A program made the position numbers and the translations under genes. A stretch of 64,000 nt of DNA from a bacterium (GTDB lineage Bacteria > Planctomycetota > Planctomycetia > Kolteriales > Kolteriaceae): contig JAIELF010000025.1 in the NCBI GenBank assembly GCA_019753235.1, forward strand, positions 50,097 to 114,096, given 5' to 3'. Shown piece after piece: positions 1 to 8,473 of the stretch (position 1 is the stretch's first letter; the number at the start of each line of letters is the position of its first letter). The notes under the pieces were generated by a model. It was not told the DNA's origin, did not search any database, and was given only the letters and a program-made list of their open reading frames with translations.

Positions 1-1061
1 TAATCCTCTCCTAAGCGATCGATACTAAATCGCCGGACGGCTTGCGTGTGGGCTTCTTGTCCCATGGAAGCCAGCAGCGAACGATCCTCTCCGAGCCGAG
101 CAACGCGATGGGCGAACTCGGAGGCTTCCCCGATGGGGCAGACGAATCCGCTGACGCCGTCATCGACGATCCAATCGGTCACGCCCCTGATCCGCGAGAC
201 GATCGGCACGACTCCAGCCGACATTGCCTCGATGAGGGAGAAGCCGAAACCTTCGAATCGGCTAGGCATCAATAAAAGATCCATCTCGGCAAGGAACCCT
301 GGGATCTTCTCGTTCGGCTGACTCCCCGTCCAGGTCACGTGGGGCCGATCTCCCATCCGGCGCGAGAGGCCCTCTCGATCGGGACCATCTCCGACGATGG
401 TCAACGAGTGCTTGACGCGGGCACGTTCGAGATGATCAAGAATCGAAGGGAGCAGAAACACTCCCTTGGCACTTTCGAGCAACCGACCGACGTAACCGAG
501 TCGCAACGGGCCGTCACTGGCGGCGCGAGAACGAAAGGCATGCTCGAAGAGCGACGTGTCGGTTCCATGTGGAATAAGCGAGAGCTGACGTTCGGGAATT
601 CGGCGATAGCGGTGCAGATCGTCCCATTGTCGTTGACTCGTGGCGATGATTCGGGGGACATAAGCCAAGTGTTCGGTGACGATGTCGTAGGCGTGGCGAG
701 TGATGTTGCTGCACCGGTAGAGCGGGATGATGGAATGAGGGAGATGCGGAATCGCCGCGACGGCCGCGGCCGTGCTCATGGGGAGAATCGCATCAATCCG
801 ATTGTTTTGCAGCCAATCGACCAGTTGCTGGGCTTGGGTGAGAGGGTCCTCAACATCGTGGGCAATACGAAAGCAGTCGGCATCAGCGTAGGCTTCGTCC
901 CAAAGCTGATTCAGGTGTCGACCCACCGTTGGCGCAAGAACCTTCCAGCCACGCGGAGCCAACGCTTGGCGCAGATTGCGAAAATAGTTAAACGTGCCGC
1001 CGATCTTAGGAACCGTGCAGTACGCGATGCGCCCTCGATCTGGGACGGGGAGAGAATTCAC
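1..1061 (-). CDS. GT4-family glycosyltransferase, C-terminus cut by window edge
   Basis: This is a glycosyltransferase of the GT-B fold (GT4, group 1), expected to move a sugar from a nucleotide-sugar onto a growing surface glycan at the cytoplasmic membrane face. The reverse strand reads an N-terminal Rossmann half starting near GRIAYCTVPKIGGTFNYF and a C-terminal half with LGYVGRLLESAKG. The retaining-GT signature EGFGFSLIEAMSAG (E-x7-E) follows. The frame is still open at base 1, so the last residues are missing. The GTG at 1061 is preceded by a G-rich stretch and is the best start I see; the frame stays open further upstream. It is divergent from the next gene across 180 bp. The exact sugar is unknown. 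Confidence 0.8.
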   Translation of the reverse strand, partial: MNSLPVPDRGRIAYCTVPKIGGTFNYFRNLRQALAPRGWKVLAPTVGRHLNQLWDEAYADADCFRIAHDVEDPLTQAQQLVDWLQNNRIDAILPMSTAAAVAAIPHLPHSIIPLYRCSNITRHAYDIVTEHLAYVPRIIATSQRQWDDLHRYRRIPERQLSLIPHGTDTSLFEHAFRSRAASDGPLRLGYVGRLLESAKGVFLLPSILDHLERARVKHSLTIVGDGPDREGLSRRMGDRPHVTWTGSQPNEKIPGFLAEMDLLLMPSRFEGFGFSLIEAMSAGVVPIVSRIRGVTDWIVDDGVSGFVCPIGEASEFAHRVARLGEDRSLLASMGQEAHTQAVRRFSIDRLGED

Positions 1062-1241
1062 TTCGCCGTCCCCCGTCGTGGCGTGGGGCGAACCAACGTC
1101 CCAAGGTCGTCTTGGGAGAGGGAGTTGACCCGCCGGCGTGCTATCGTTCGCGCGGGTGCTACACTTGATGCTGGGGCGATCAGGGGCAGCGGGTGGTCGT
1201 CGGCTACGTCGGATGCCAGGGCAATCGGATAGGATCGGCAG

Positions 1242-2045
1242 ATGCGGTGTTCGTTCGCGATCGTGGCGACAGGCGAATCGCGATACTTGAAAGAGGCGCT
1301 GGCGAGCATTGATTGGCACCTCGCAAGAAAGCCGGGGCTGGAGTTCGTTCTCTTTGTCGACCAAGCGGCCGAGGAATTCACCACGCGGGCACGCGTCGAG
1401 CGGCTTGAACCCCTCACCACGTCGCTGCCGGCGATGGTGGTCGGTTGGTATCGCAAGACACAAGTCCTTCGGCAAATTCTCGAATCGAACCCGCACCCGG
1501 TTTGTTTACTCGACACGTATTCCCGCATCCTCCGTTTCGATCTCTTTGCCGAGGGCCTAACGCTGGCCGAGAAGTTCCATTTTTGCCTGGCGGCCGACCC
1601 TCGGCGAACGCTGGCGCGGGAACTCGAACTCGGTCGCGGCATCGGCCCGCAGGTCGCGAGGGATCTTTCTACGTTGCCGACCACGTTCCCTCTCTGGAAT
1701 ACTGGTGTCGTCTTGGCCTCTCCCCACCCGGTCAGTCGAACTCTCGTCCAAGCCTGGGAAGAGTCGAGTCGACACTATCTTGATCAAGGCGAATTCTTTC
1801 GCGAGCAGTTGACATTGATTCAAGCGGTCGATCGGACCGGAATCACGCCGTTGACACTGCCGGACTCGTTCAACGTTCGCCGACCGTGGGTCGATCCTGC
1901 CGTGGTGCTGCACACACGACGGTTCGGTCACGCTTACGGCGTCGCGGAAGTCGATCGCCCTGAGCAACGCTTCGAACAAGCTCGCCATCGAATCAAGATG
2001 TCGCTGGGACATTACCTGGGTCTTGACCGATGGTTCTATCCTTGA
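1242..2045 (+). CDS. Nucleotide-diphosphosugar-transferase-like protein of the glycan cluster
   Basis: A 267-residue soluble protein beginning MRCSFAIVATGESRYLKEAL, which resembles the first beta-alpha unit of GT-A glycosyltransferases. The central stretch PVCLLDTYSRILRFDLF sits where such enzymes carry the metal-binding DxD, but only one Asp is present. Later FPLWNTGVVLASPHP followed by an invariant-looking DQ-type region (LDQGEFFREQLTL) is typical of the nucleotide-diphospho-sugar transferase group. ATG at 1242 follows an AGGATCGGCAG ribosome site. Its end overlaps the convergent flippase gene by 10 bp. The family call is tentative; donor and acceptor are unknown, and loss of the second Asp could mean altered metal use. 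Confidence 0.6.
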   Translation: MRCSFAIVATGESRYLKEALASIDWHLARKPGLEFVLFVDQAAEEFTTRARVERLEPLTTSLPAMVVGWYRKTQVLRQILESNPHPVCLLDTYSRILRFDLFAEGLTLAEKFHFCLAADPRRTLARELELGRGIGPQVARDLSTLPTTFPLWNTGVVLASPHPVSRTLVQAWEESSRHYLDQGEFFREQLTLIQAVDRTGITPLTLPDSFNVRRPWVDPAVVLHTRRFGHAYGVAEVDRPEQRFEQARHRIKMSLGHYLGLDRWFYP

Positions 2046-3568
2046 TCGAGGACCTCGGCCGGTGCGGTCTGGGTCTCTGGAACGCCTCTTTTTTTGCCGA
2101 ACATCGTCGAGGTAAAGAATTCGATATCCGCCGGCATGAGCAGGATCGCCCCCAGAATCCAAGCGATCCCCGCGACCGCCAAACCCAATCCCAAATGGAC
2201 GATCGGCCAGAGGCCCGGCGCCAGCCAGATATTGACAGGGAACAAGGCCACACAAACCCCCAAATTGACCGCGAATGGGCGCCAGAACGCCCGGATCCAA
2301 CCGCGAAGATCGAGCCCGGTTCTTTCCACGTTCGAGTACCAAAGCATCACCGCCTCGAAGATGCACGCCAGGGTGGAAGTGATGGTGATCCCCATCAAAC
2401 CGTACCAAGCACCGAAAATCGTCAGTAAGATCGAGACGATTGCCGTCCGAATTTGATTCTTCGTCAGTACCGCCGACAGTCCTGACGCGATCAACCAATG
2501 TCGAAGCGTTTGCCGCATCATCAAGGCAGCCCCGCCCAGCGCTATCCACGGGGCAACCGAGGCAACGTCAGCCCACTGCGGGCCGTAAATCGATAGCACC
2601 AGCGGGTTGGCCAGCATCAAGATCACGACCGTGACGCCCAGGCCCGCAAGATAGATGACACTAGTCACCTTCACCAAGCCGTCGCGCATACGATCGACCT
2701 GGTGCTCGATCTTCGCAAATGAGGAGACCGCCATTCCCCCGCCCAGCACCGAACCGAGGAGTGAATCGGGCCACTTCCCCACGACATACGCGATCCGAAA
2801 GATGCCGACCTCTGAATTGGGAACGATCCTAGCCAGGACCGCCGTGCTAAAGCTTTCGGTAAACCATCCGAGAAACTGCGTCGCGGTAAGGTTCCCACCA
2901 AAATGAAGCAAATGGCCGACCCGGTCGCGATCCAGCATCACCGCCGGGCGCCACGAGACCAAAGGGAACAGAAAGACCGCTGCGGAAGCGGTCGTGGCCA
3001 ACACATTCGCGATCAGCGCCCACGCCCCCCAACCGGCAAAGGCGGCCCACCAGCCAATCAACACGCCGAAGATAACACTGGCCACGCGAGTGAAAGCAAC
3101 CTGCTTCATCCGAAAATCGCGCACGAGGAGCGCTTCTTGAATCGTCGGCAAGGCGTCGAGAATATACGCGGTCCCAAGGGTCATCAACATCGGGACCAGA
3201 ATGTCTCGATTGAAAAACCAAGCGAACGGAATGGCAATGAAGCCGAGCACCGCGTAGAGAAAAACGCCGACCGAAAGTCGAACCCAAAAGCATGTGTTGA
3301 TGAACGCAGGCGTAGCATCGCGCGATCGGATGATCGCCTCCTGAACGCCGAGATCTCGAAGCATACCAACGAGGCTGTACGCCACGTTGGCAATGGCAAC
3401 TAGGCCGAAATCCCCTTTCGCCACCATGCGTGCCATGATCGCCAACGAGACGATATTCAGCAGCCGCTCCGCAATACTGCCGACGAGTTTCCATTTGACG
3501 CCAGAACCGGCTCGACGAAGGCCCCCCGACGGCGCCGCTGCTTCAGCCGTGGAAGCTTCCGTGGACAA
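2036..3568 (-). CDS. Oligosaccharide flippase (Wzx-like, MATE/MVF superfamily)
   Basis: A 510-residue integral membrane protein with about 12-14 hydrophobic segments. Its N-terminal region, with LLNIVSLAIMARMVAKGDFG and LGVQEAIIRSRD, is characteristic of polysaccharide biosynthesis/export proteins that flip lipid-linked oligosaccharide repeat units across the cytoplasmic membrane. The start appears to be TTG at 3568 behind GAGGAG at about 10 nt spacing; no ATG gives a better fit because the first internal Met lies inside the first transmembrane region. A charged Ala-rich lead of about 20 residues precedes the membrane domain. Flanking glycosyltransferases and GDP-mannose dehydratase place it in the surface glycan pathway. 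It converges with and slightly overlaps the preceding gene. Confidence 0.88.
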   Translation of the reverse strand: MSTEASTAEAAAPSGGLRRAGSGVKWKLVGSIAERLLNIVSLAIMARMVAKGDFGLVAIANVAYSLVGMLRDLGVQEAIIRSRDATPAFINTCFWVRLSVGVFLYAVLGFIAIPFAWFFNRDILVPMLMTLGTAYILDALPTIQEALLVRDFRMKQVAFTRVASVIFGVLIGWWAAFAGWGAWALIANVLATTASAAVFLFPLVSWRPAVMLDRDRVGHLLHFGGNLTATQFLGWFTESFSTAVLARIVPNSEVGIFRIAYVVGKWPDSLLGSVLGGGMAVSSFAKIEHQVDRMRDGLVKVTSVIYLAGLGVTVVILMLANPLVLSIYGPQWADVASVAPWIALGGAALMMRQTLRHWLIASGLSAVLTKNQIRTAIVSILLTIFGAWYGLMGITITSTLACIFEAVMLWYSNVERTGLDLRGWIRAFWRPFAVNLGVCVALFPVNIWLAPGLWPIVHLGLGLAVAGIAWILGAILLMPADIEFFTSTMFGKKRGVPETQTAPAEVLDQG

Positions 3569-4121
3569 TGCCGATCAACTCCTCGACCCCGAGGCCCCCG
3601 CCCGTTGAATTCGTTCTCGGCCCCATGGGATTCGAAAAATCCCGCCGACGCCCCCCTGGGGCCAGATCCAAAATGGTCCCCAAACCTCTCGATATCTTAC
3701 GTTTGAAACGGCCTGCCACGCGATTCAATATCCGGCGCTTACAGAATTCGCGCCGCTTGCCTGTAGAAAGTCAAGCCCCCGCTCGCCGATCCCCCGTTAA
3801 AACCGACTCCTGCTTAGGGGCGTCAACCGGAAACACAAGATCACCGGCCTGGACGGAAGATGATGAAGACGTTCGATGCCGCGAAGCGATTGTTCCAAGC
3901 AATGCGACCCTAGATCTCGGCAAGATCCGGATGAGCCAGAGGCGAAACATGGCCCCGCATCGTTCGTCCATCCTGGGTACAGGGTCTGAAGGGTCTTTCA
4001 GGAGTTCCGCGAAGACTTCGTCCGTTGCCGGATGGATAGGGGGGCTAGGATTGTCGGGCGACGGAAGAATTGGCCTATTCGTAGGCTTGGATCAGCCATG
4101 ACTTTTCCCGCGCGAACTTTG
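3569..4121. other. Intergenic region between flippase and GDP-mannose dehydratase
   Basis: This is 553 bp without a convincing gene. Open frames exist on both strands, but they translate to Arg/Pro/Ser-rich sequence with no domain-like pattern and lack ribosome sites. Because both flanking genes run leftward, it must hold the flippase promoter, but I could not assign clear -35/-10 boxes. No strong hairpin with a T-run was found. Confidence 0.5.
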
Positions 4122-5102
4122 CTAAGTTCCCTTGGTACGGGAGAGGCGAGCGTAGTCCCGATCGACCATCATTTCGATCAAGTCGCGAAACCCCACTTCG
4201 GGCTTCCAATTCAACACGGTCCGCGCTCGCGAGGCGTCGGCACACAGTACAGTTCCCGTTTCCACCCTCACGAGATCCTGGCGAACGCGAATCGAGCGGG
4301 AAGGATCGAGGCCCAAGCGAGAGAAGGCGATCTCCACCAATTCTTGCACCGTGTGCGTGATTCCTGTTCCAAAGACATAATCGAGCGGCTCGCTCGGCTG
4401 CAGAGCAAGCCACATTCCGCGGACGTAATCTCCCGCAAAACCCCAGTCGCGCGAGGAATCGAGATTCCCCAGTTCCAGCGATTCCAGCATCCCAAGCTTG
4501 ATCCGGGCCGCGGCATCCGTTGTCTTTCGGGTCACAAACTCGATCCCGCGGTAGGGAGATTCGTGATTAAAAAGGATCCCCGTCACGCAATACATGCCGT
4601 AATGGCGACGATAGTTTTCCGTGATGCATTGAGCATAAACCTTCGCGCTGCCGTAAGGGTTCAGCGGAGAGAACGGCGTCTGTTCGTTTTGCGGCGACGT
4701 CTTGGAACCAGCGAAAACTTCACTGGAAGATGCCTGGAAGTAACGGGTTTTTTTCACCAAGCCCGCGGTCCGAATCGCTTCAAGAATTCCGATGACCGCC
4801 GCCGCGGTGTACTCCATGGTCAAGACCGGGTGGGTCCAACTTGCCGGGATAAAACTCTGGGCGGCAAGATTGTAGATTTCGTCAGGCTCTACCTGTTGGA
4901 CGGCCGAGAAAATCGAGTGATGATCGAGAACGTCCGCCTGATGAAAGGTCAAGGCGTGCCTCATGGACGCGAATCGCTCCGACGATTCGACCCGCGGCCG
5001 GCGTACCACGCCGTGAACCTCGTATCCTTTCCGAAGAAGGAGCTCGGCAAGATAAGGGCCATCCTGACCCGTCATCCCAAAGATCATTGCTCGTCGGGAC
5101 AT
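4122..5102 (-). CDS. gmd: GDP-mannose 4,6-dehydratase
   Basis: An extended short-chain dehydrogenase that converts GDP-D-mannose to GDP-4-keto-6-deoxy-D-mannose, precursor of GDP-rhamnose, GDP-fucose and related deoxysugars. The NADP-binding loop reads AMIFGMTGQDGPYLAELLL, nearly the family signature. LAAQSFIPASWTHP, the SSSEVFAG segment and the catalytic NPYGSAKVYAQ (Y-x3-K) follow, then FNHESPYRGIEFVTRK, which is specific for GMDs. At 326 residues it is about the usual length. ATG at 5102 has GACGAG just upstream; an in-frame ATG at 5120 would add six residues. No fucose synthase-type epimerase/reductase is present, so the final sugar is unknown. Mannose-1-phosphate guanylyltransferase is encoded at 28302-29381. 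Confidence 0.92.
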   Translation of the reverse strand: MSRRAMIFGMTGQDGPYLAELLLRKGYEVHGVVRRPRVESSERFASMRHALTFHQADVLDHHSIFSAVQQVEPDEIYNLAAQSFIPASWTHPVLTMEYTAAAVIGILEAIRTAGLVKKTRYFQASSSEVFAGSKTSPQNEQTPFSPLNPYGSAKVYAQCITENYRRHYGMYCVTGILFNHESPYRGIEFVTRKTTDAAARIKLGMLESLELGNLDSSRDWGFAGDYVRGMWLALQPSEPLDYVFGTGITHTVQELVEIAFSRLGLDPSRSIRVRQDLVRVETGTVLCADASRARTVLNWKPEVGFRDLIEMMVDRDYARLSRTKGT

Positions 5103-5374
5103 CTCGTCATGCCCTAGCATTTTTAGATTGATATCGGCTTCCGAGGCGTCGGAAGTTTCACCTCGAAAGGCATCACCAAGTCTGAAAACGACCGCCGAGA
5201 CTGGTTCGAAGTAAGGCTTCGAATCCGACCACTCGCGAAACGGCCCCTCTCTTCCTGGCTGCCGACCTAGGGGGAGATTATATCATCCTCTCGCGGGGAA
5301 TAAACAAACCCGAATGCAGCCGACTGGGTTGGTCGGCCTGGGCAACAATTGGAATCCCCTCGGCCAAGGTCTGC

Positions 5375-6616
5375 ATGTCGGCAAACCCTTTCTCGCGAAT
5401 CCTGGTCGCTCAGATGGGTGCCCGGCGCCACTATGCGATCCCGCGGATCTTTCATCAGGCCGGCATACTCGGGGCATTGCACACCGATATCTGTGCCGTC
5501 AAGGGATGGCCTTGGCTACTCGATCGATTGATTCCCCATCGACTTCGAACCACAGGAATGCGCCGCCTGTTCGGGCGCGTTCCGGCCGGCATCCCAACTT
5601 CGCTGATCCGAACCGAGTCGGCCATCGGATGGAACTACGCGATGGATCGAAGAAGATGCAGGAGCCGAACGGAAGTAACTGCATGCCACCTGTCGGCGGT
5701 TCAGGCCTGGGGAAAGCGAATCGTCGAGCGAGGGATGAAACCCTTCACCAGCGTTTACGCTTTCAACACCGACGGCAAGGAGGTTCTCGAAGCCGCCTTT
5801 CACTCGGGGTTGGTTGGATTTCTAGACCAGACCATTCCCGCCCGCGAAACCATTGTGCGGATGTTTCAATCCGAACGGGAGCGTTACCCTGATCTCGTCG
5901 GCCCTGAAACGCTTGACCAGCGGTGGCAAGATTTGGCCGCTCGCGAGAAAAGCGAATGGAGCCACGCCACGAAGATCTTCTGCGGATCCCCCTACGTTCG
6001 GCAAACGATTGGTGAAGTTGGCGGCCCGATCGAGAAAGCCGTCATCGTCCCTACGGGCGTCTCCTCTCCCCCTCAAGGCCGAGTTTCCGGTGGCGATAGA
6101 AAAAATGGGAAGACGAAGGTTCTGTTCGTGGGCGAGGTCGGCGTTCGCAAGGGGGCTCACTATCTGATCGAGGCGGCATCACATCTGGGGGACGATTTCG
6201 AGTTTCGCCTATGTGGCGGGATCAACTTGCCCGAGTCCTACATCAAAAACGTCCCGCCGCAGGTACAAGTGATGGGCGCGATTCCGCGATCGGAAATTGC
6301 CAAGCAATATGATTGGGCAGATGTCTTCTGCCTGCCATCTCTGCTGGAGGGCTCCGCGGCCGTGACCTACGAGGCAATGGCCGTCGGCTTGCCGATCGTC
6401 ACGACGCCGAACTCAGGAAGCCTGGTCCGGGATGGTCAAGATGGGTTTCTTGTCGAGGCCCGAGACTGGAAGGCACTCGCCCATGGCCTGCGGCGCGTCC
6501 GACAGGGCGAACTTCCCATCGACGTCGCCATTCCCGTCGACCGCCCAGGGGGCCCCCCGTCTTTCACCCTCGAAGCGTACCAGGAACGACTCTTGAACCA
6601 GATTCAAGGGGTTTGA
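5375..6616 (+). CDS. GT4-family glycosyltransferase (first of a tandem paralogous pair)
   Basis: A 413-residue glycosyltransferase for surface glycan assembly. The N-terminus ILVAQMGARRHYAIPRIFHQ leads into a GT-B donor/acceptor fold. The C-terminal half has KVLFVGEVGVRKGAHYLIEA, DWADVFCLPSLLEGSAAVTY and the E-x7-E motif EGSAAVTYEAMAVG. ATG at 5375 follows AAGGTCTGC. It is divergent from gmd and followed after a long spacer by a clear paralogue (6961-8283) that shares the N-terminal MGAR/IGAR-x-HYA-PRI block, the WADVFCLPS/WADIFCLPS block and the TYEAMA block. The two probably add related sugars in successive steps or diverged after tandem duplication. The substrate cannot be inferred from sequence alone. 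Confidence 0.85.
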   Translation: MSANPFSRILVAQMGARRHYAIPRIFHQAGILGALHTDICAVKGWPWLLDRLIPHRLRTTGMRRLFGRVPAGIPTSLIRTESAIGWNYAMDRRRCRSRTEVTACHLSAVQAWGKRIVERGMKPFTSVYAFNTDGKEVLEAAFHSGLVGFLDQTIPARETIVRMFQSERERYPDLVGPETLDQRWQDLAAREKSEWSHATKIFCGSPYVRQTIGEVGGPIEKAVIVPTGVSSPPQGRVSGGDRKNGKTKVLFVGEVGVRKGAHYLIEAASHLGDDFEFRLCGGINLPESYIKNVPPQVQVMGAIPRSEIAKQYDWADVFCLPSLLEGSAAVTYEAMAVGLPIVTTPNSGSLVRDGQDGFLVEARDWKALAHGLRRVRQGELPIDVAIPVDRPGGPPSFTLEAYQERLLNQIQGV

Positions 6617-6960
6617 GGGGTAGGTCCAATCAAAGCGGAACCAGGCTGATCTGGGGCTGATCTGGTACGAAAGGATTGGATTTTTCGTGACTTCAAGGAT
6701 ACAAGGTAGTAACTTTGACGATTACAGAACGTTAATGTTCTGGCCCTTGAGAATCTTCATGTCGTGCAAAGACGATATTTGCGTCCGGAATAGGCGGCTG
6801 GGCGCAGCGGGGCTGGGTAAGAAAAGGAATCAGTGGAGAAGCCCGTTCTTCCTCTTTTTTTTGAGACGAGAAGTTCCCCTTCGTGGGGAAGTCGCCCTCA
6901 ATGTCTTGTACCCCGATGGGACACGCCTTTGATCGTTCGCACAGTCGAGGAGATGCGACA
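6617..6960. other. Spacer between the tandem glycosyltransferases
   Basis: A 344-bp spacer. An 11-bp direct tandem repeat (GGCTGATCTGG twice) lies at 6644-6665. A 6-bp hairpin TTCCCC-TTCGT-GGGGAA at 6874-6890 sits in the leader of the downstream gene. The Shine-Dalgarno GAGGAG for that gene ends about 8 nt before its GTG at 6961. No gene is apparent. The second transferase probably has its own promoter here, but no clear boxes were assigned. Confidence 0.45.
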
Positions 6961-8283
6961 GTGCTCGACACATCCACGGTCTCGTTCGTTGCCGACACGT
7001 CCGGCAAAGAACGAATCGCGTCTGGGAACAACTCGATGATGCTCGGCCGACATCCCAACAAAATGTTGGTGGCGCAGATTGGTGCTCGAATGCACTACGC
7101 GGTGCCGAGAATCCTGCACGAAGCGGGCATGCTCGGCGTGCTTCACACCGATGTGGTCGCGACGATGGGTTGGCCTGCATTGCTCGCGCGAATGATTCCA
7201 GGAAGCAAAAATCTCGGCGGCGTTCGCCGGCTCCTGGCTCGAGTGCCGCAGGGGATTCCCAACTCGAAGATCCGCACCCAAAACAAGCTTGGCGTCTCGT
7301 TTGCCATCCGAAATCAATACTGTCGAACGATCACCGAGGCCGAGGCCGTCCACCTGCAAGTAACGAAGAAGTTTGGCCGAACCATCGTGAAGTCTGGAAT
7401 GGAAGACTTCGACGGCGTTTATGTCTTTTCTGGGGACGGGGTCGAGATTCTTGAAGAAGCGAAGCGTCTGGGTCAGAAACGAATTGTCGAACAGGTGATC
7501 GCTCCGATGGAGATCGTCTATTCGACGTACGCGGGCGAGCATGAACGCTACCCCGACATGGTCGGCAAAGAATACCTGAATCAACACTGGACGGAGATTC
7601 GAGATCGCGAATGCCGGGAGTGGGAGTTGGCCGACGTCGTGGTGTGTGGGTCGACCTTTGTTCAAGATTGCATTCAACAGGTAGGCGGCCCCGTCGAGAA
7701 AACGGTTGTCGTCAATTATGGCGTTGGTGGCCCCGTCCTTCCTTCTCGTACGGTCCCCAATCGCCCGGGCCGAAAAACGCGAGTGGTTTTCGTGGGAGAA
7801 GTAGGCTTCCGAAAAGGGGCCCATTACCTTCTCGAGGCAGCACGCGAATTGACCGAAGATTTCGAGTTCCGTTTCTGCGGCGGTGTTTCGCTTCCGGAGC
7901 GATTCCTTTCAAGGATTCCCTCCAATGTAAAACTCATGGGAATCGTTCCGCGATCCGAAGTGGGTCAACAATATGCATGGGCCGATATTTTTTGTCTCCC
8001 CTCGCTGGTCGAAGGGTCGGCCACGGTCACCTACGAAGCCATGGCCGCGGGCTTGCCGGTCGTCACCACGCCGCAATCGGGCAGCATTGTTCGCGATGGA
8101 ATCGATGGCTTCCTCATTCCGCCCGGTCAAGTCGAGGCGATTACCGACGGACTGATGCGGTGTCGGCGTGGCGATCTTCCACTCCACTGGGAACCAATTC
8201 GCGACCGCGTCGATGGTCCCGCATCATTCACGCTCGACGCCTACCGAGAACGGTTGCTCCGATTGGTTCAGTCCGAAGTCTAA
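6961..8283 (+). CDS. GT4-family glycosyltransferase (second of the tandem pair)
   Basis: A GT-B glycosyltransferase of about 440 residues, paralogous to the gene just upstream. It shows KMLVAQIGARMHYAVPRILH near the N-terminus, VVFVGEVGFRKGAHYLLEA, WADIFCLPSLVEGS and the E-x7-E motif EGSATVTYEAMAAG. The best start is GTG at 6961, which has GAGGAG eight bases upstream. An ATG pair at 7036/7039 would start at the same point as the paralogue but has a weaker ribosome site. An open extension back to 6883 looks non-coding. The product should act with the neighbouring flippase and transferases in glycan assembly; donor and acceptor are unknown. Confidence 0.85.
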   Translation: MLDTSTVSFVADTSGKERIASGNNSMMLGRHPNKMLVAQIGARMHYAVPRILHEAGMLGVLHTDVVATMGWPALLARMIPGSKNLGGVRRLLARVPQGIPNSKIRTQNKLGVSFAIRNQYCRTITEAEAVHLQVTKKFGRTIVKSGMEDFDGVYVFSGDGVEILEEAKRLGQKRIVEQVIAPMEIVYSTYAGEHERYPDMVGKEYLNQHWTEIRDRECREWELADVVVCGSTFVQDCIQQVGGPVEKTVVVNYGVGGPVLPSRTVPNRPGRKTRVVFVGEVGFRKGAHYLLEAARELTEDFEFRFCGGVSLPERFLSRIPSNVKLMGIVPRSEVGQQYAWADIFCLPSLVEGSATVTYEAMAAGLPVVTTPQSGSIVRDGIDGFLIPPGQVEAITDGLMRCRRGDLPLHWEPIRDRVDGPASFTLDAYRERLLRLVQSEV

Positions 8284-8473
8284 CCCTTGCTCGACCATCT
8301 GTTCGACGGAGATACCTTCACCGGGGGAACAGGCAAACCGCCTGTCCCCTTTTCCATTGCGAAGGATCACGCGATCTTTCCAATGCGGTCGGGCGAGAGC
8401 GCCAGGTCGCTTGCGACGAGTGTTTTCCTACCAAAACTTCGATGGATCCAAGCAGGCGCTGGTGAGGTTGAAT

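Noticed and set aside
339..1232. Long plus-strand open frame of 297 codons
   Set aside because: It is antisense to the glycosyltransferase, whose minus-strand frame shows clear GT4 motifs. The translation is Arg/Gly-rich without domain pattern.
3568..4101. 177-codon plus-strand frame between flippase and gmd
   Set aside because: No ribosome site and Arg/Pro/Ser-rich translation without family features.
6644..6665. 11-bp tandem repeat GGCTGATCTGG
   Set aside because: Only two copies and no associated feature; probably incidental.
8168..8473. Upstream extension of the serine hydrolase frame
   Set aside because: It overlaps the end of the previous gene and is Ser/Pro-rich. A good ribosome site precedes the ATG at 8474 instead.
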